In this document: positions 24,779-31,630 of the stretch, piece by piece | Layout: each line of letters opens with the position of its first letter | Position numbering within the stretch: position 1 is the first letter of the stretch | NCBI GenBank assembly: GCA_002482525.1 | Contig: DLGC01000008.1 | Span: 1 to 31,630, forward strand | Source of the DNA: Propionibacteriaceae bacterium UBA7704 | Lineage (GTDB): Bacteria > Actinomycetota > Actinomycetes > Propionibacteriales > Propionibacteriaceae | Reading direction: 5' to 3' | Length of the DNA stretch: 31,630 bases | Translations under genes and position numbers: made by a program | The notes under the pieces: model-generated | What the model was told of the DNA's origin: nothing | Databases searched by the model: none | Seen by the model: only the letters and a program-made list of their open reading frames with translations

Positions 24779-26158
24779 TCAGCAGCCGGGCAGGCGTCCG
24801 GCCAGATAGGTCTGAAGCTGATCGATGGCAACCCGCTCCTGCGCCATGGAATCGCGCTCACGCACCGTCACCGAGTGGTCTTCGAGCGTGTCGAAGTCGA
24901 CGGTGACGCAGTACGGGGTGCCGATCTCGTCTTGACGACGGTAGCGGCGCCCGATGGCTTGGGCATCGTCGAACTCGACGTTCCAGAACTTCCGCAGCTG
25001 CGCAGCCACGTCGCGAGCCTTGGGTGACAGATCGGCGTTGCGCGACAGCGGCAACACCGCCACCTTGACCGGTGACAGCCGCGGATCGAGCTTCAAGACG
25101 GTGCGCACATCCACACCGCCCTTGGTGTTGGGGGCTTCGTCCTCGGCGTAGGACTCCACCAGGAAAGCCATCAACGAGCGGGTCAGCCCCGCCGCCGGTT
25201 CAATGACATAGGGCAGATAGCGCTCGCCGCTGGCCTGCTCGAACACCGAAAGGTCGGTGCCCGAATGCTGGGAGTGGGTTCCCAGATCGAAGTCGGTACG
25301 GTTGGCGATGCCTTCCAGCTCACCCCAGCCGTCGCCACCGGTGAAGCCGAAGTTGTACTCGATGTCGACGGTGCGCTTGGAGTAGTGCGACAGCTTCTCC
25401 TTGGGATGCTCGTAGTGCCGCAGGTTCTCCGGGTTGATGCCCAGGTCGACGTACCAGGCGGTGCGGGCATCGATCCAGTGTTGATGCCATTCCTCGTCGG
25501 TGCCGGGCTTGACGAAGAACTCCATCTCCATCTGCTCGAACTCCCGGGTGCGGAAGATGAAGTTGCCCGGCGTGATCTCGTTGCGGAAGCTCTTACCGAC
25601 CTGACCGATGCCGAAGGGGATCTTCTGCCGGGAGGTGTTCTCCACATTCTTGAAGTTCACGAAAATGCCCTGCGCGGTTTCGGGGCGCAGGTAGTGCAGG
25701 CCCGATTCGTCCTCCAACACGCCCAGGTAGGTCTTCAGCATCATGTTGAAGTCACGCGGCTCGGTGAACTCGCCGAGGTTGCCACACTCAGGGCAGTTGA
25801 TCTCGGCCATGCTCTCGGGCGCGCGGCCCTTCTTGAACTCGAAGGCCTCCTCCAACTGGTCGGAGCGGAAGCGCTTGTGGCATTTCAGGCACTCGGTCAG
25901 CGGATCAGAGAAGACGCCGACGTGACCGGAGGCCACCCACACCTGCCGGGGCAGGATGATCGAAGAATCCAGTCCGACGACGTCGTCGCGGCCCTGCACC
26001 ACCGAGCGCCACCATTGGCGCTTGATGTTCTCCTTCAGTTCCACACCGTAGGGCCCGTAATCCCAGGCCGCCCGGGTACCGCCGTAGATCTCACCGCAGG
26101 GGTACACGAAGCCGCGGCGTTTGGTCAGGCTGATCACATTGTCTAGGCGGGTGGCCAC
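24779..26158 (-). CDS. glyS: Glycyl-tRNA synthetase (single-chain alpha2 type)
   Basis: This 459-residue class II synthetase charges tRNA-Gly. The start is the GTG at 26158 with GAGGAG seven bases upstream; an ATG at 26176 lies before that site and is less likely. Visible parts are the N-terminal RRGFVYPCGEIYGG, a zinc-type pair CLKCH and CPECG, motif 2 region PFGIGQVGKSFRNEITP, the insert EQMEMEFFVKP, and motif 3 around EPAAGLTRSLMAFL. The anticodon-binding domain starts with KVAVLPLSRN. This is the eukaryote-like dimeric form, not the alpha2beta2 form. It follows the ABM gene by 48 bases on the same strand. Confidence 0.95.
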   Translation of the reverse strand: MATRLDNVISLTKRRGFVYPCGEIYGGTRAAWDYGPYGVELKENIKRQWWRSVVQGRDDVVGLDSSIILPRQVWVASGHVGVFSDPLTECLKCHKRFRSDQLEEAFEFKKGRAPESMAEINCPECGNLGEFTEPRDFNMMLKTYLGVLEDESGLHYLRPETAQGIFVNFKNVENTSRQKIPFGIGQVGKSFRNEITPGNFIFRTREFEQMEMEFFVKPGTDEEWHQHWIDARTAWYVDLGINPENLRHYEHPKEKLSHYSKRTVDIEYNFGFTGGDGWGELEGIANRTDFDLGTHSQHSGTDLSVFEQASGERYLPYVIEPAAGLTRSLMAFLVESYAEDEAPNTKGGVDVRTVLKLDPRLSPVKVAVLPLSRNADLSPKARDVAAQLRKFWNVEFDDAQAIGRRYRRQDEIGTPYCVTVDFDTLEDHSVTVRERDSMAQERVAIDQLQTYLAGRLPGC

Positions 26159-26206
26159 AGAAATTCTCCTCGTCATCGCTCGCTGCCCGGCTGGCAGCGG
26201 CCCGGC

Positions 26207-26515
26207 CTAGCCTACCCGGGGAACGTTCTCTCCGAGATCATCGGGACGCTGGTAAGCACTGGGTTCATCGATCGCGTGCGACAACAGTGGAATCAGGGCC
26301 AGCTTGGCCTCCGTGCCGTTGAACGCCCGCCGGTAGTCCCCCACCTGTTCCCAGTGGGTGATGATCGCCCACAGGTCGGGGTCATCGAGGTTGCGCACCA
26401 ACTGGGCGTCCCGGCAACCGGGGCTGGCCGCAAACTGTGCCACTGCCGCTTCGGCACCGGCACGGAAGGTCGCAGCCTGTTGAGGAGTCACGCGGAATCT
26501 GCTCACCGAGATCAT
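26207..26515 (-). CDS. Antibiotic biosynthesis monooxygenase (ABM) domain protein
   Basis: The protein has 102 residues, a single small alpha+beta barrel of the ABM type. It begins MISVSRFRVTPQQAATFRAGAE, with the second-half pattern LVRNLDDPDLWAIITHWEQVGDYRRAF. These proteins form dimers; some are monooxygenases or heme-degrading, but many have no known reaction and the sequence does not show which applies here. The ATG is supported by TAGCAT six bases upstream on the minus strand, a leaderless arrangement. It is divergent from znuA, with 54 bases between the start codons, and upstream of glyS. Confidence 0.82.
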   Translation of the reverse strand: MISVSRFRVTPQQAATFRAGAEAAVAQFAASPGCRDAQLVRNLDDPDLWAIITHWEQVGDYRRAFNGTEAKLALIPLLSHAIDEPSAYQRPDDLGENVPRVG

Positions 26516-26521
26516 CGGCCC

Positions 26522-26527
26522 ATGCTA
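26522..26527 (-). promoter_or_regulatory. Candidate -10 box of the ABM gene, leaderless
   Basis: On the minus strand TAGCAT ends six bases before the ATG at 26515. No -35 box of good quality was found upstream, in the region shared with the znuA promoter. Confidence 0.4.
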
Positions 26528-26533
26528 GCCAGA

Positions 26534-26562
26534 TTGACTCACATCACGACTTTGTTGATAAT
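26534..26562 (+). promoter_or_regulatory. znuA operon promoter
   Basis: TTGACT (26534-26539) and GATAAT (26557-26562), 17 bases apart, make a near-consensus promoter, the clearest in the window. The -10 box ends seven bases before the ATG at 26570, so the mRNA is probably leaderless. Confidence 0.75.
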
Positions 26563-26570
26563 GATTCTCA
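26556..26570. promoter_or_regulatory. Zur box overlapping the znuA -10 box
   Basis: The 7-1-7 sequence TGATAAT-G-ATTCTCA has one mismatch between its arms and matches the Fur/Zur-type operator pattern. It covers the -10 box and the transcription start, so zinc-loaded Zur would block RNA polymerase. The Zur gene is the last gene of the same operon. Confidence 0.82.
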
Positions 26571-27508
26571 TGAACGTGAACCGAGGAATCCACTGGACCG
26601 CCCGACTGCTCGTCGCCGCGCTCGCCCTCACCGGGTGCAGCGCGGCCACCAACCCTTCCACACCGACCACCGGCACCATCACGGTGATCGCGTCGGCCTA
26701 CCCCCTGCAATTCCTCACCCAACGGATCGTCGGCGACGCCGGCACCGTGACCAACCTCACTCAGCCCGGCCAGGAACCTCACGACCTCGAACTGTCCGCC
26801 CAGCAGATCGCAGACATGTCAACCTCCGACGCGGTCGTCTACATTCCCGGCTTCCAGACCGCCGTCGACGAGGCCATCAAGACCTCGCCTCCCAAGATGA
26901 GCATCGATGTCGCGGCCGGTATCGATCGCCTGGTGGCCAATGCTGATGGCAGCGAGAGCCCGGCCACTCCCGGGCAGGACCAGAGTTCGCTGGATCCGCA
27001 CATCTGGCTGTCCCCCAAGGACATGATCACGATGGCCAACACCATCAGCACGCAGTTGAGCACCGAAAACCCGGCTCTGGCTTCTACCTTTGCAGCGAAC
27101 ACCACCAAGCTGGTGGCCGACCTGACCAACCTGGACGCCGACTTCAGCGCCGGACTCGCCAGCTGCCAGCGCACCGAGTTCGTGACCAGCCACGCCGCCT
27201 TCGCGTACCTGGCCAAGGCCTACGGACTGGCGCAGATTCCCATCGCCGGTCTCGACCCGACCCAGGAACCGACCGCGGCCCGCATCGCTGAGGTCCAGAA
27301 GCTCGCAAAGCAATATGGTGTGACCACGATCTTCTTCGAAACACTGGTCTCGCCTGCCGTTGCCCAGTCCATCGCCGGAGATCTACACCTCAAGACCGCC
27401 GTCCTCGATCCGATCGAAGGCATCACCAGCGAATCCGCGGGCACGAACTACCTTGAGGTGATGAATGCCAACCTCACCGCCCTTCAGGAGGCCAACGGAT
27501 GCAGTTAG
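26570..27508 (+). CDS. znuA: Zinc ABC transporter substrate-binding lipoprotein
   Basis: This 312-residue extracellular lipoprotein has a signal peptide ending in the lipobox LTGC (Cys23), so it is anchored to the outer face of the membrane. The mature part is a cluster A-I metal-binding protein of the ZnuA/AdcA type. Histidines that should hold zinc lie in GQEPHDLEL, DPHIWLSP and TSHAAFAYL, with an acidic ligand candidate near VLDPIEG. The loop after the first ligand lacks the His-rich insert of some ZnuA proteins, so this is a short-loop form. Three in-frame starts are close together (ATG 26561, ATG 26570, GTG 26576); 26570 fits the promoter best. Its 3' end overlaps znuC by ten bases. It is regulated by the Zur box at its promoter. 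Confidence 0.93.
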   Translation: MNVNRGIHWTARLLVAALALTGCSAATNPSTPTTGTITVIASAYPLQFLTQRIVGDAGTVTNLTQPGQEPHDLELSAQQIADMSTSDAVVYIPGFQTAVDEAIKTSPPKMSIDVAAGIDRLVANADGSESPATPGQDQSSLDPHIWLSPKDMITMANTISTQLSTENPALASTFAANTTKLVADLTNLDADFSAGLASCQRTEFVTSHAAFAYLAKAYGLAQIPIAGLDPTQEPTAARIAEVQKLAKQYGVTTIFFETLVSPAVAQSIAGDLHLKTAVLDPIEGITSESAGTNYLEVMNANLTALQEANGCS

Positions 27509-28263
27509 ACCAGCCCGAGACGGCGATTCACACTGAATCGCTGCTGGTTGAACTCGGGGGTCTGCCGATTCTGCGCGAAGTCAACATCGATATTGATCGC
27601 GGTGAACTCACCGCTTTGATGGGCGGCAACGGCTCAGGCAAGACCACCTTGGTCCGAGCATTGCTCGGCCTGACCCCGCACCAGGCGGGGCAGGTCGAGC
27701 TTTTCGGCGTCCCCAGCGAATCGTTCGCCGACTGGGGACGCATCGGCTACGTGCCTCAACGCGGTTCGGTGAACATCAAACAGGCGACCGTCAAAGAGGT
27801 CGTGGCCACCGGGCGATTGAGCAGCCGGAAGCCATTTCTTCCTGCGACCGCGCGTGATCGCGCGCGAGTGAGTCAGGCATTGGAGCAGGTTGGACTGGCC
27901 GACCGTTCCCGCCAGCCGTTCACCCAGCTGTCCGGTGGCCAGCAGCAGCGAGTGCTGATCGCCCGCGCGCTGGCGCACGCTGCGGACCTGCTGATCCTGG
28001 ATGAACCCTTCGCCGGCGTCGATCTGACCGTCCAGGCAAGCCTGGCCGAACTCATCGGTGAGCTGAACGCAGCCGGTACCACCGTCCTGGTGGTGCTGCA
28101 TGAGACCGGAGCTTTGGAGCCGTTGCTCACCAACTGCATCGTGCTGCGCGAGGGACGAGTGGTACACACTGGCCCCGCCCCCGAAACCACCGATCACTAC
28201 CACGAACGCCCTGAACCCCTGGCGCCGCCGCTGATGTCGGGCCTGATCGAGGAGACCCGCTGA
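27499..28263 (+). CDS. znuC: Zinc ABC transporter ATP-binding protein
   Basis: This 254-residue ATPase powers zinc uptake with ZnuA and ZnuB. Walker A GGNGSGKT is at 42-49, signature LSGGQ at 144-148, Walker B LLILDEP at 164-170, and the H-loop His is in VVLHETG. The ATG at 27499 has AGGAGG seven bases upstream, and the start overlaps the znuA end. The C-terminus has several His residues (DHYHERPE). It shares one base with znuB (TGATG). Confidence 0.93.
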   Translation: MQLDQPETAIHTESLLVELGGLPILREVNIDIDRGELTALMGGNGSGKTTLVRALLGLTPHQAGQVELFGVPSESFADWGRIGYVPQRGSVNIKQATVKEVVATGRLSSRKPFLPATARDRARVSQALEQVGLADRSRQPFTQLSGGQQQRVLIARALAHAADLLILDEPFAGVDLTVQASLAELIGELNAAGTTVLVVLHETGALEPLLTNCIVLREGRVVHTGPAPETTDHYHERPEPLAPPLMSGLIEETR

Positions 28264-29255
28264 TGGAATGGCTCGGACTGGCTTTCATGCAGCGCGCCCT
28301 GATCGCGGCGCTGCTGGCCGGCGTCACCTCCCCGGCCATCGGCGCCTACATCGTGCAGCGACGCCTCAGCCTGTTGGGCGACGGTCTGGGCCATGTGGCC
28401 ATCGCCGGTGTCGGACTGGCGCTGGCCACCGGAACCGCCCCCCTGCCGGTGGCAGTCGTCGTGGCTATCGGTGGCGCCATCGTCATCGAGGTGCTGCGCG
28501 AATCCGGCAAGGCCAGCGCCGATGTGGCCATGGCCATCCTGTTCTACGGCGGCCTGGCCACCGGCGTCCTGCTGGCCGGACTTGTCGGTCAGGGCACCGG
28601 AACCCTGTCGAACTACCTGTTCGGTTCGCTGTTGACGATCAGCACCACCGACCTATGGCTCATTCTGGTGCTCGCGCTGGCGATTCTCATTGCCACCATC
28701 GGGCTGATGCCGCAACTGTTCGCGGTGTGCACCGACGAGGACTTCGCCAAAGTGATGGGTCTCCCGGTGCGGCTGTACAACCTGCTGATCGTGGTCCTGG
28801 CGGCGATCACAGTGACCGTGTCCATGCGGACCGTCGGATTGTTGATGGTCAGCGCGCTGATGGTGGTGCCGGTAGCGACCGCCAACAATCTGCTGACCGG
28901 CTTCAAGCGATCCTTCTTCACTGCACTGGGCCTGGGCGTCGTCGCCGCCGTCGCCGGAGTGATCGGGTCGTTCTACTTGAACGCCCCACCCGGGTCGCTC
29001 ATTGTGGTGCTCACCATCGTCGGCTTCGTTATCAGCCTGCCGGTGGCCACCGTGCTGCGCCGCTATCGACAGCCGACTCCGGTGATCGAGGTGACCGCAA
29101 CCACTCCGTTGCCCCACGAAGCCGCCGATGCGCACTTAGACCATCAACACGGCCCTGACTGCGGACACTTGGCGGTGACCCATGGAGATCACACCGACTA
29201 CGTTCACAATGGACACCGTCACGCCCCGCACGGAGATCACTATGACGAGCACTGA
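28263..29255 (+). CDS. znuB: Zinc ABC transporter permease with histidine-rich tail
   Basis: This 330-residue ABC-3 family permease has about eight or nine hydrophobic segments up to residue 270 (e.g. ALIAALLAGVTSPAIGAYIV, LLMVSALMVVPVATANNLL). The ABC-3 pattern LGDGLGHVAIAGVGL lies near the start. The last 47 residues (after TTPLPHEAADAH) carry 13 histidines plus Asp and one Cys (DHQHGPDCGH), a soluble tail that could hold zinc near the membrane; this tail is not standard for the family. The ATG at 28263 overlaps the znuC stop, and the 3' end overlaps zur by 14 bases, so the zur ribosome binding site lies inside the His-tail coding region. Confidence 0.92.
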   Translation: MEWLGLAFMQRALIAALLAGVTSPAIGAYIVQRRLSLLGDGLGHVAIAGVGLALATGTAPLPVAVVVAIGGAIVIEVLRESGKASADVAMAILFYGGLATGVLLAGLVGQGTGTLSNYLFGSLLTISTTDLWLILVLALAILIATIGLMPQLFAVCTDEDFAKVMGLPVRLYNLLIVVLAAITVTVSMRTVGLLMVSALMVVPVATANNLLTGFKRSFFTALGLGVVAAVAGVIGSFYLNAPPGSLIVVLTIVGFVISLPVATVLRRYRQPTPVIEVTATTPLPHEAADAHLDHQHGPDCGHLAVTHGDHTDYVHNGHRHAPHGDHYDEH

Positions 29256-29649
29256 GGACCGCCCCGGGCCACGCAAGACCCGACAGCGCACGGCTGTCAC
29301 TGCGGTCATGGGCACGATGGACGAGTTCCGTACCGCCCAAGAGGTTCACAGCACACTGCGGGAACAGGACGAGTCCATCGGGCTGGCCACCGTCTATCGG
29401 ATCCTGACCCAGATGGCCGACAGCGGCGAGATCGACTGCATCCGCACCCCCGACGGCCAGGCGGCCTACCGACTGTGCTCGAACGGACACCATCACCACC
29501 TGATCTGTCGCCGCTGCGGGCGCACCGTGGAAATCACGCCACCCAACTTCGAGCAGTGGACCCGGCAGGTGGCTGCCGAAAACGGCTTCATCGATCTCGA
29601 TCACGAACTGGAGCTGTTCGGTCTGTGCGCGGAGTGCGCAGCCGCCTAG
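29242..29649 (+). CDS. zur: Zinc uptake regulator, Fur family
   Basis: This 135-residue Fur-type repressor starts at the ATG at 29242, which has GGAG about six bases upstream; an in-frame start at 29182 would lie deep in znuB and is not used. The DNA-binding winged HTH includes GLATVYRILTQMADSGEI (47-64). The hinge stretch GHHHHLICRRCG gives metal ligands, and C89/C92 with C129/C132 form the structural zinc site. Zur shuts off zinc uptake when zinc is high; the operator at 26556-26570 fits. Its stop codon overlaps that of the convergent recO (CTAG at 29646-29649), so no terminator separates them. Confidence 0.93.
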   Translation: MTSTEDRPGPRKTRQRTAVTAVMGTMDEFRTAQEVHSTLREQDESIGLATVYRILTQMADSGEIDCIRTPDGQAAYRLCSNGHHHHLICRRCGRTVEITPPNFEQWTRQVAAENGFIDLDHELELFGLCAECAAA

Positions 29650-30398
29650 ACCTCGGTGCCGCGTTCGACGTAGCGCAGCGTGCGCAGTCCGCGCTCCAAT
29701 TGCCAACTCACGAAGGACGCCACCAGTCCGTTGCCGCGACGGACCGTCACCGGCAGCACCTCGCGGGTAGCCAACCAGTCGCCACCCAACAGGGCTGTCA
29801 GATAGGCCACCACGGCAGCATCGGCCACAGCAGAAGCCGGCGGACGGCAACGTCGACACACCACACCGCCCAGGACCGGCGAGAACGCATCGTGCGGGCC
29901 GACGGCGCCGCACCGGGCGCAGTCGGACAAGCTGGGGGCATAACCCGCCAACGAGATCGCGCGCAGCAGGTAGGCGTCCATCACCATGGCCGGCGGCCTG
30001 GGCCCATCACTGGTTCCGGCCGTCAACGCCTGCAACGCTCCGAGGAGGAGTTGGTACTGCCGCAGGGCGGGCTGTCCTTCCTCGGAGACCAGCCGGTCGG
30101 CCGCCTCAATCATCACCTCACCGGTGGTGTAGCGCTCGTAATCCTGACCCAGCGGCTCGGCGTAGGGATGCAGAGTGACTGCCTGCGTGATCACGTCCAG
30201 AGTGCGCCCGGTAGCGATCTGGAGATCCACGTGGGTGAACGGCTCCAATCGTCCGCCGAACTTGGAGGAGGTTCGGCGCACCCCTTTGGCCACGGCCCGC
30301 ACCTTCCCATGGCTGCGGGTGAGCATGGTGATGATCCGGTCGGCCTCACCCAGTTTGTGGGTTCGGAGCACAACCGCCTCATCACGATAGGTAGGCAC
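29646..30398 (-). CDS. recO: DNA repair protein RecO
   Basis: This 250-residue protein helps load RecA on SSB-coated DNA in the RecF pathway. The start is GTG at 30398, giving VPTYRDEAVVLRTHKLGEADRI, the family start (an OB fold comes first). It is backed by GACAAT six bases upstream on the minus strand. The frame stays open to 30635 but that extension is not RecO-like. The C-terminal zinc site is C160-x2-C163 and C181-x2-C184 in SDCARCG and VCRRCRP. Length is normal. It is convergent with zur and divergent from the aldo/keto reductase gene. Confidence 0.93.
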   Translation of the reverse strand: MPTYRDEAVVLRTHKLGEADRIITMLTRSHGKVRAVAKGVRRTSSKFGGRLEPFTHVDLQIATGRTLDVITQAVTLHPYAEPLGQDYERYTTGEVMIEAADRLVSEEGQPALRQYQLLLGALQALTAGTSDGPRPPAMVMDAYLLRAISLAGYAPSLSDCARCGAVGPHDAFSPVLGGVVCRRCRPPASAVADAAVVAYLTALLGGDWLATREVLPVTVRRGNGLVASFVSWQLERGLRTLRYVERGTEV

Positions 30399-30404
30399 CG
30401 CTCC

Positions 30405-30410
30405 ATTGTC
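30405..30410 (-). promoter_or_regulatory. Candidate -10 box of recO, leaderless
   Basis: On the minus strand GACAAT ends six bases before the GTG at 30398, and no ribosome binding site is present. The same hexamer and spacing occur at the gene starting at 151. Confidence 0.4.
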
Positions 30411-30649
30411 GCCGCCGGCGCCCACGCTGCGCTTCATCCGCGCCGACTGCGCCGTGCCAACCTGCGCGTGACGACAGCGAGGCGGTCCGTAGAATCGGCA
30501 CCCTGGTTGCGACCGCAGCCGCTCCCGGGGCGAATCTTGGACTGAAGCGAAACATCGCCAGCGAACGCTCGGTCGACCTCGGTGTCGATTTCCAGATAAC
30601 GGATTGACTAATCTCTCGCCAGCTTCCGCCATCACTGGACCGCGCGGAC

Positions 30650-30655
30650 TAGGCT
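30650..30655 (+). promoter_or_regulatory. Candidate -10 box, leaderless promoter
   Basis: TAGGCT ends six bases before the ATG at 30662 and no ribosome binding site is seen. Confidence 0.45.
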
Positions 30656-30661
30656 GCCGGA

Positions 30662-31600
30662 ATGAAACGCCTCGCGACGTTGCGGGTTTCTCCGCTGTGT
30701 CTCGGTGGAAATGTGTTCGGCTGGACTGCCGACCGCGATACCTCCGAGCAGATTCTTGACGCCTATGTTGCCGCCGGCGGCAATTTCATCGACACCGCCG
30801 ATGTGTATTCCGCCTGGGTGCCGGGCCATCCCGGCGGCGAGTCCGAGAGAATCATCGGCGGCTGGTTGCAGAAACGCGGAGGCCACCAGGGTGTGGTGAT
30901 CGCCACCAAGGTCGCAAAGCACCCGGCCCATCGAGGCTTGCGTCCGTCGAATCTGAAGATCTGTCTCGACGGATCCCGGCGGCGGCTAGGCATGGACACG
31001 ATCGATCTCTACTACGCCCACGAGGACGATCCGTCGCTGCCGATCGCCGAATGGCTGGGCGCTTTCGATGCCATGATCACTGCTGGTTCGATCCGGCATT
31101 ACGGCCTGTCGAACTTCAGTGTCGAGCGCACCGCCGAAGTCCTCGCCGTCGCCGAAGCGGAAGGATTCGCCAAACCGGTGGCGTTGCAGCCGGAGTACAA
31201 CCTGGTGAATCGGGCTGATGTCGAAACCAGTGGATTGGGAGCATTGGCCGCCGAACACGGCCTGGCGCTGATCCCCTATGCGGGTTTGGCCGCCGGCTTC
31301 CTCACCGGGAAATATGTGCAAGGTGAAGATATCCACGGCCCGCGAGCCGCTCGCGTGAAGCACCTGGCCACCGACGAGGCATTTGCCGTAGTGGCCGAGT
31401 TGGTGGATATCGCCGACGAGCTTCAGGTCGAACCGGCGACGGTCGCCCTGGCCTGGCTGGCCGGACGCAGCGGCGTGCTGACCCCCATTGCCAGCGCCAG
31501 CGAACCCGAGCAGCTCCCGGCGCTGATGGCCGCCGTCGAACTCAAACTCGACCGCTCCCACACCGCCCGGCTGAAAAAGGTCTCACTCCCCTTCGTCTGA
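30662..31600 (+). CDS. Aldo/keto reductase
   Basis: This 312-residue cytoplasmic TIM-barrel oxidoreductase uses NADPH. The catalytic tetrad Asp44, Tyr49, Lys83, His120 is visible (NFIDTADVYS, ATKV, YYAHEDDP). LQPEYNLVNR and IPYAGLAAGFLTGKY place it in the general stress/YajO-like group of AKRs. Length is normal. The substrate is unknown; these enzymes often reduce small carbonyl compounds. It starts at the ATG at 30662, backed by a -10 box six bases upstream. It is complete, and 30 bases of the window follow its stop. Confidence 0.92.
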   Translation: MKRLATLRVSPLCLGGNVFGWTADRDTSEQILDAYVAAGGNFIDTADVYSAWVPGHPGGESERIIGGWLQKRGGHQGVVIATKVAKHPAHRGLRPSNLKICLDGSRRRLGMDTIDLYYAHEDDPSLPIAEWLGAFDAMITAGSIRHYGLSNFSVERTAEVLAVAEAEGFAKPVALQPEYNLVNRADVETSGLGALAAEHGLALIPYAGLAAGFLTGKYVQGEDIHGPRAARVKHLATDEAFAVVAELVDIADELQVEPATVALAWLAGRSGVLTPIASASEPEQLPALMAAVELKLDRSHTARLKKVSLPFV

Positions 31601-31630
31601 GCCCCCAAACGCCGAGCGCTCCCATTTCGG

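Larger units (their letters stand above)
30399..30661. other. Divergent intergenic region recO / aldo-keto reductase
   Basis: This 263-base gap has no convincing gene. It holds the leaderless -10 boxes of both neighbours (minus-strand GACAAT at 30410-30405 and plus-strand TAGGCT at 30650-30655) and a lower-GC stretch around 30585-30615. No repeat or strong hairpin was seen. Confidence 0.5.

Overview
The window is high-GC DNA with strong G/C third-position bias, GTG starts and dense packing. It carries the eukaryotic-type single-chain glycyl-tRNA synthetase, a two-ACT-domain protein linked to indolepyruvate oxidoreductase, and a znuA-znuC-znuB-zur-recO block. Together these point to an actinobacterium, most likely near the Propionibacteriaceae. 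The family assignment is inference; the phylum-level call is firmer. No rRNA, tRNA, CRISPR array, transposase or phage gene was seen.

Layout. 1-1000: a small HTH protein with a cysteine-rich tail and a NifX/NifB-like cofactor-binding protein. 991-5585 (minus strand): a GNAT acetyltransferase, then a tight operon iorA-iorB-paaK-ACT, which looks like an oxidative branch for aryl-pyruvates (from Trp, Phe, Tyr) to aryl-acetyl-CoA/aryl-acetate. 5586-6251: a non-coding stretch with hairpins and a candidate promoter. 6252-12785: a surface/secretion island with an orphan Flp-type pilin, a secreted subtilisin-like (S8) protease, and a second S8 protease of about 1465 residues. In the second protease the catalytic domain is interrupted between Asp and His by about nine Ig-like repeats. 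12811-15041: divergent LysR regulator and MFS exporter. 15111-17410: an ABC-2 type ATPase/permease pair. 17417-20209 (minus): dnaG followed by an unusual sigma-70 family factor. 20373-22838: two paralogous proline-rich membrane proteins flanking a dGTPase-like gene. 22904-26515: a dihydrouridine synthase, a PCMT-like methyltransferase, glyS and an ABM-domain protein. 26534-29649: a zinc uptake operon with a clear Zur box over its promoter. 29646-31600: recO and an aldo/keto reductase.

How the genes work together. ZnuA (lipoprotein), ZnuC (ATPase), ZnuB (permease with a His-rich tail) and Zur form a self-contained, zinc-responsive uptake module. IorA/IorB, PaaK and the ACT protein look like one pathway plus an amino-acid sensor; unusually, IorA lacks the usual C-terminal ferredoxin domain. 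dnaG, dgt, recO, glyS and dus are housekeeping genes. The pilin and two proteases form the most distinctive accessory block: the proteases share their pre-catalytic and C-terminal module types, and the nested Ig-repeat protease is the best candidate for something undescribed.

Several genes have a -10 hexamer ending six to eight bases before the start codon and no Shine-Dalgarno sequence. This suggests leaderless transcripts, which are common in actinobacteria.
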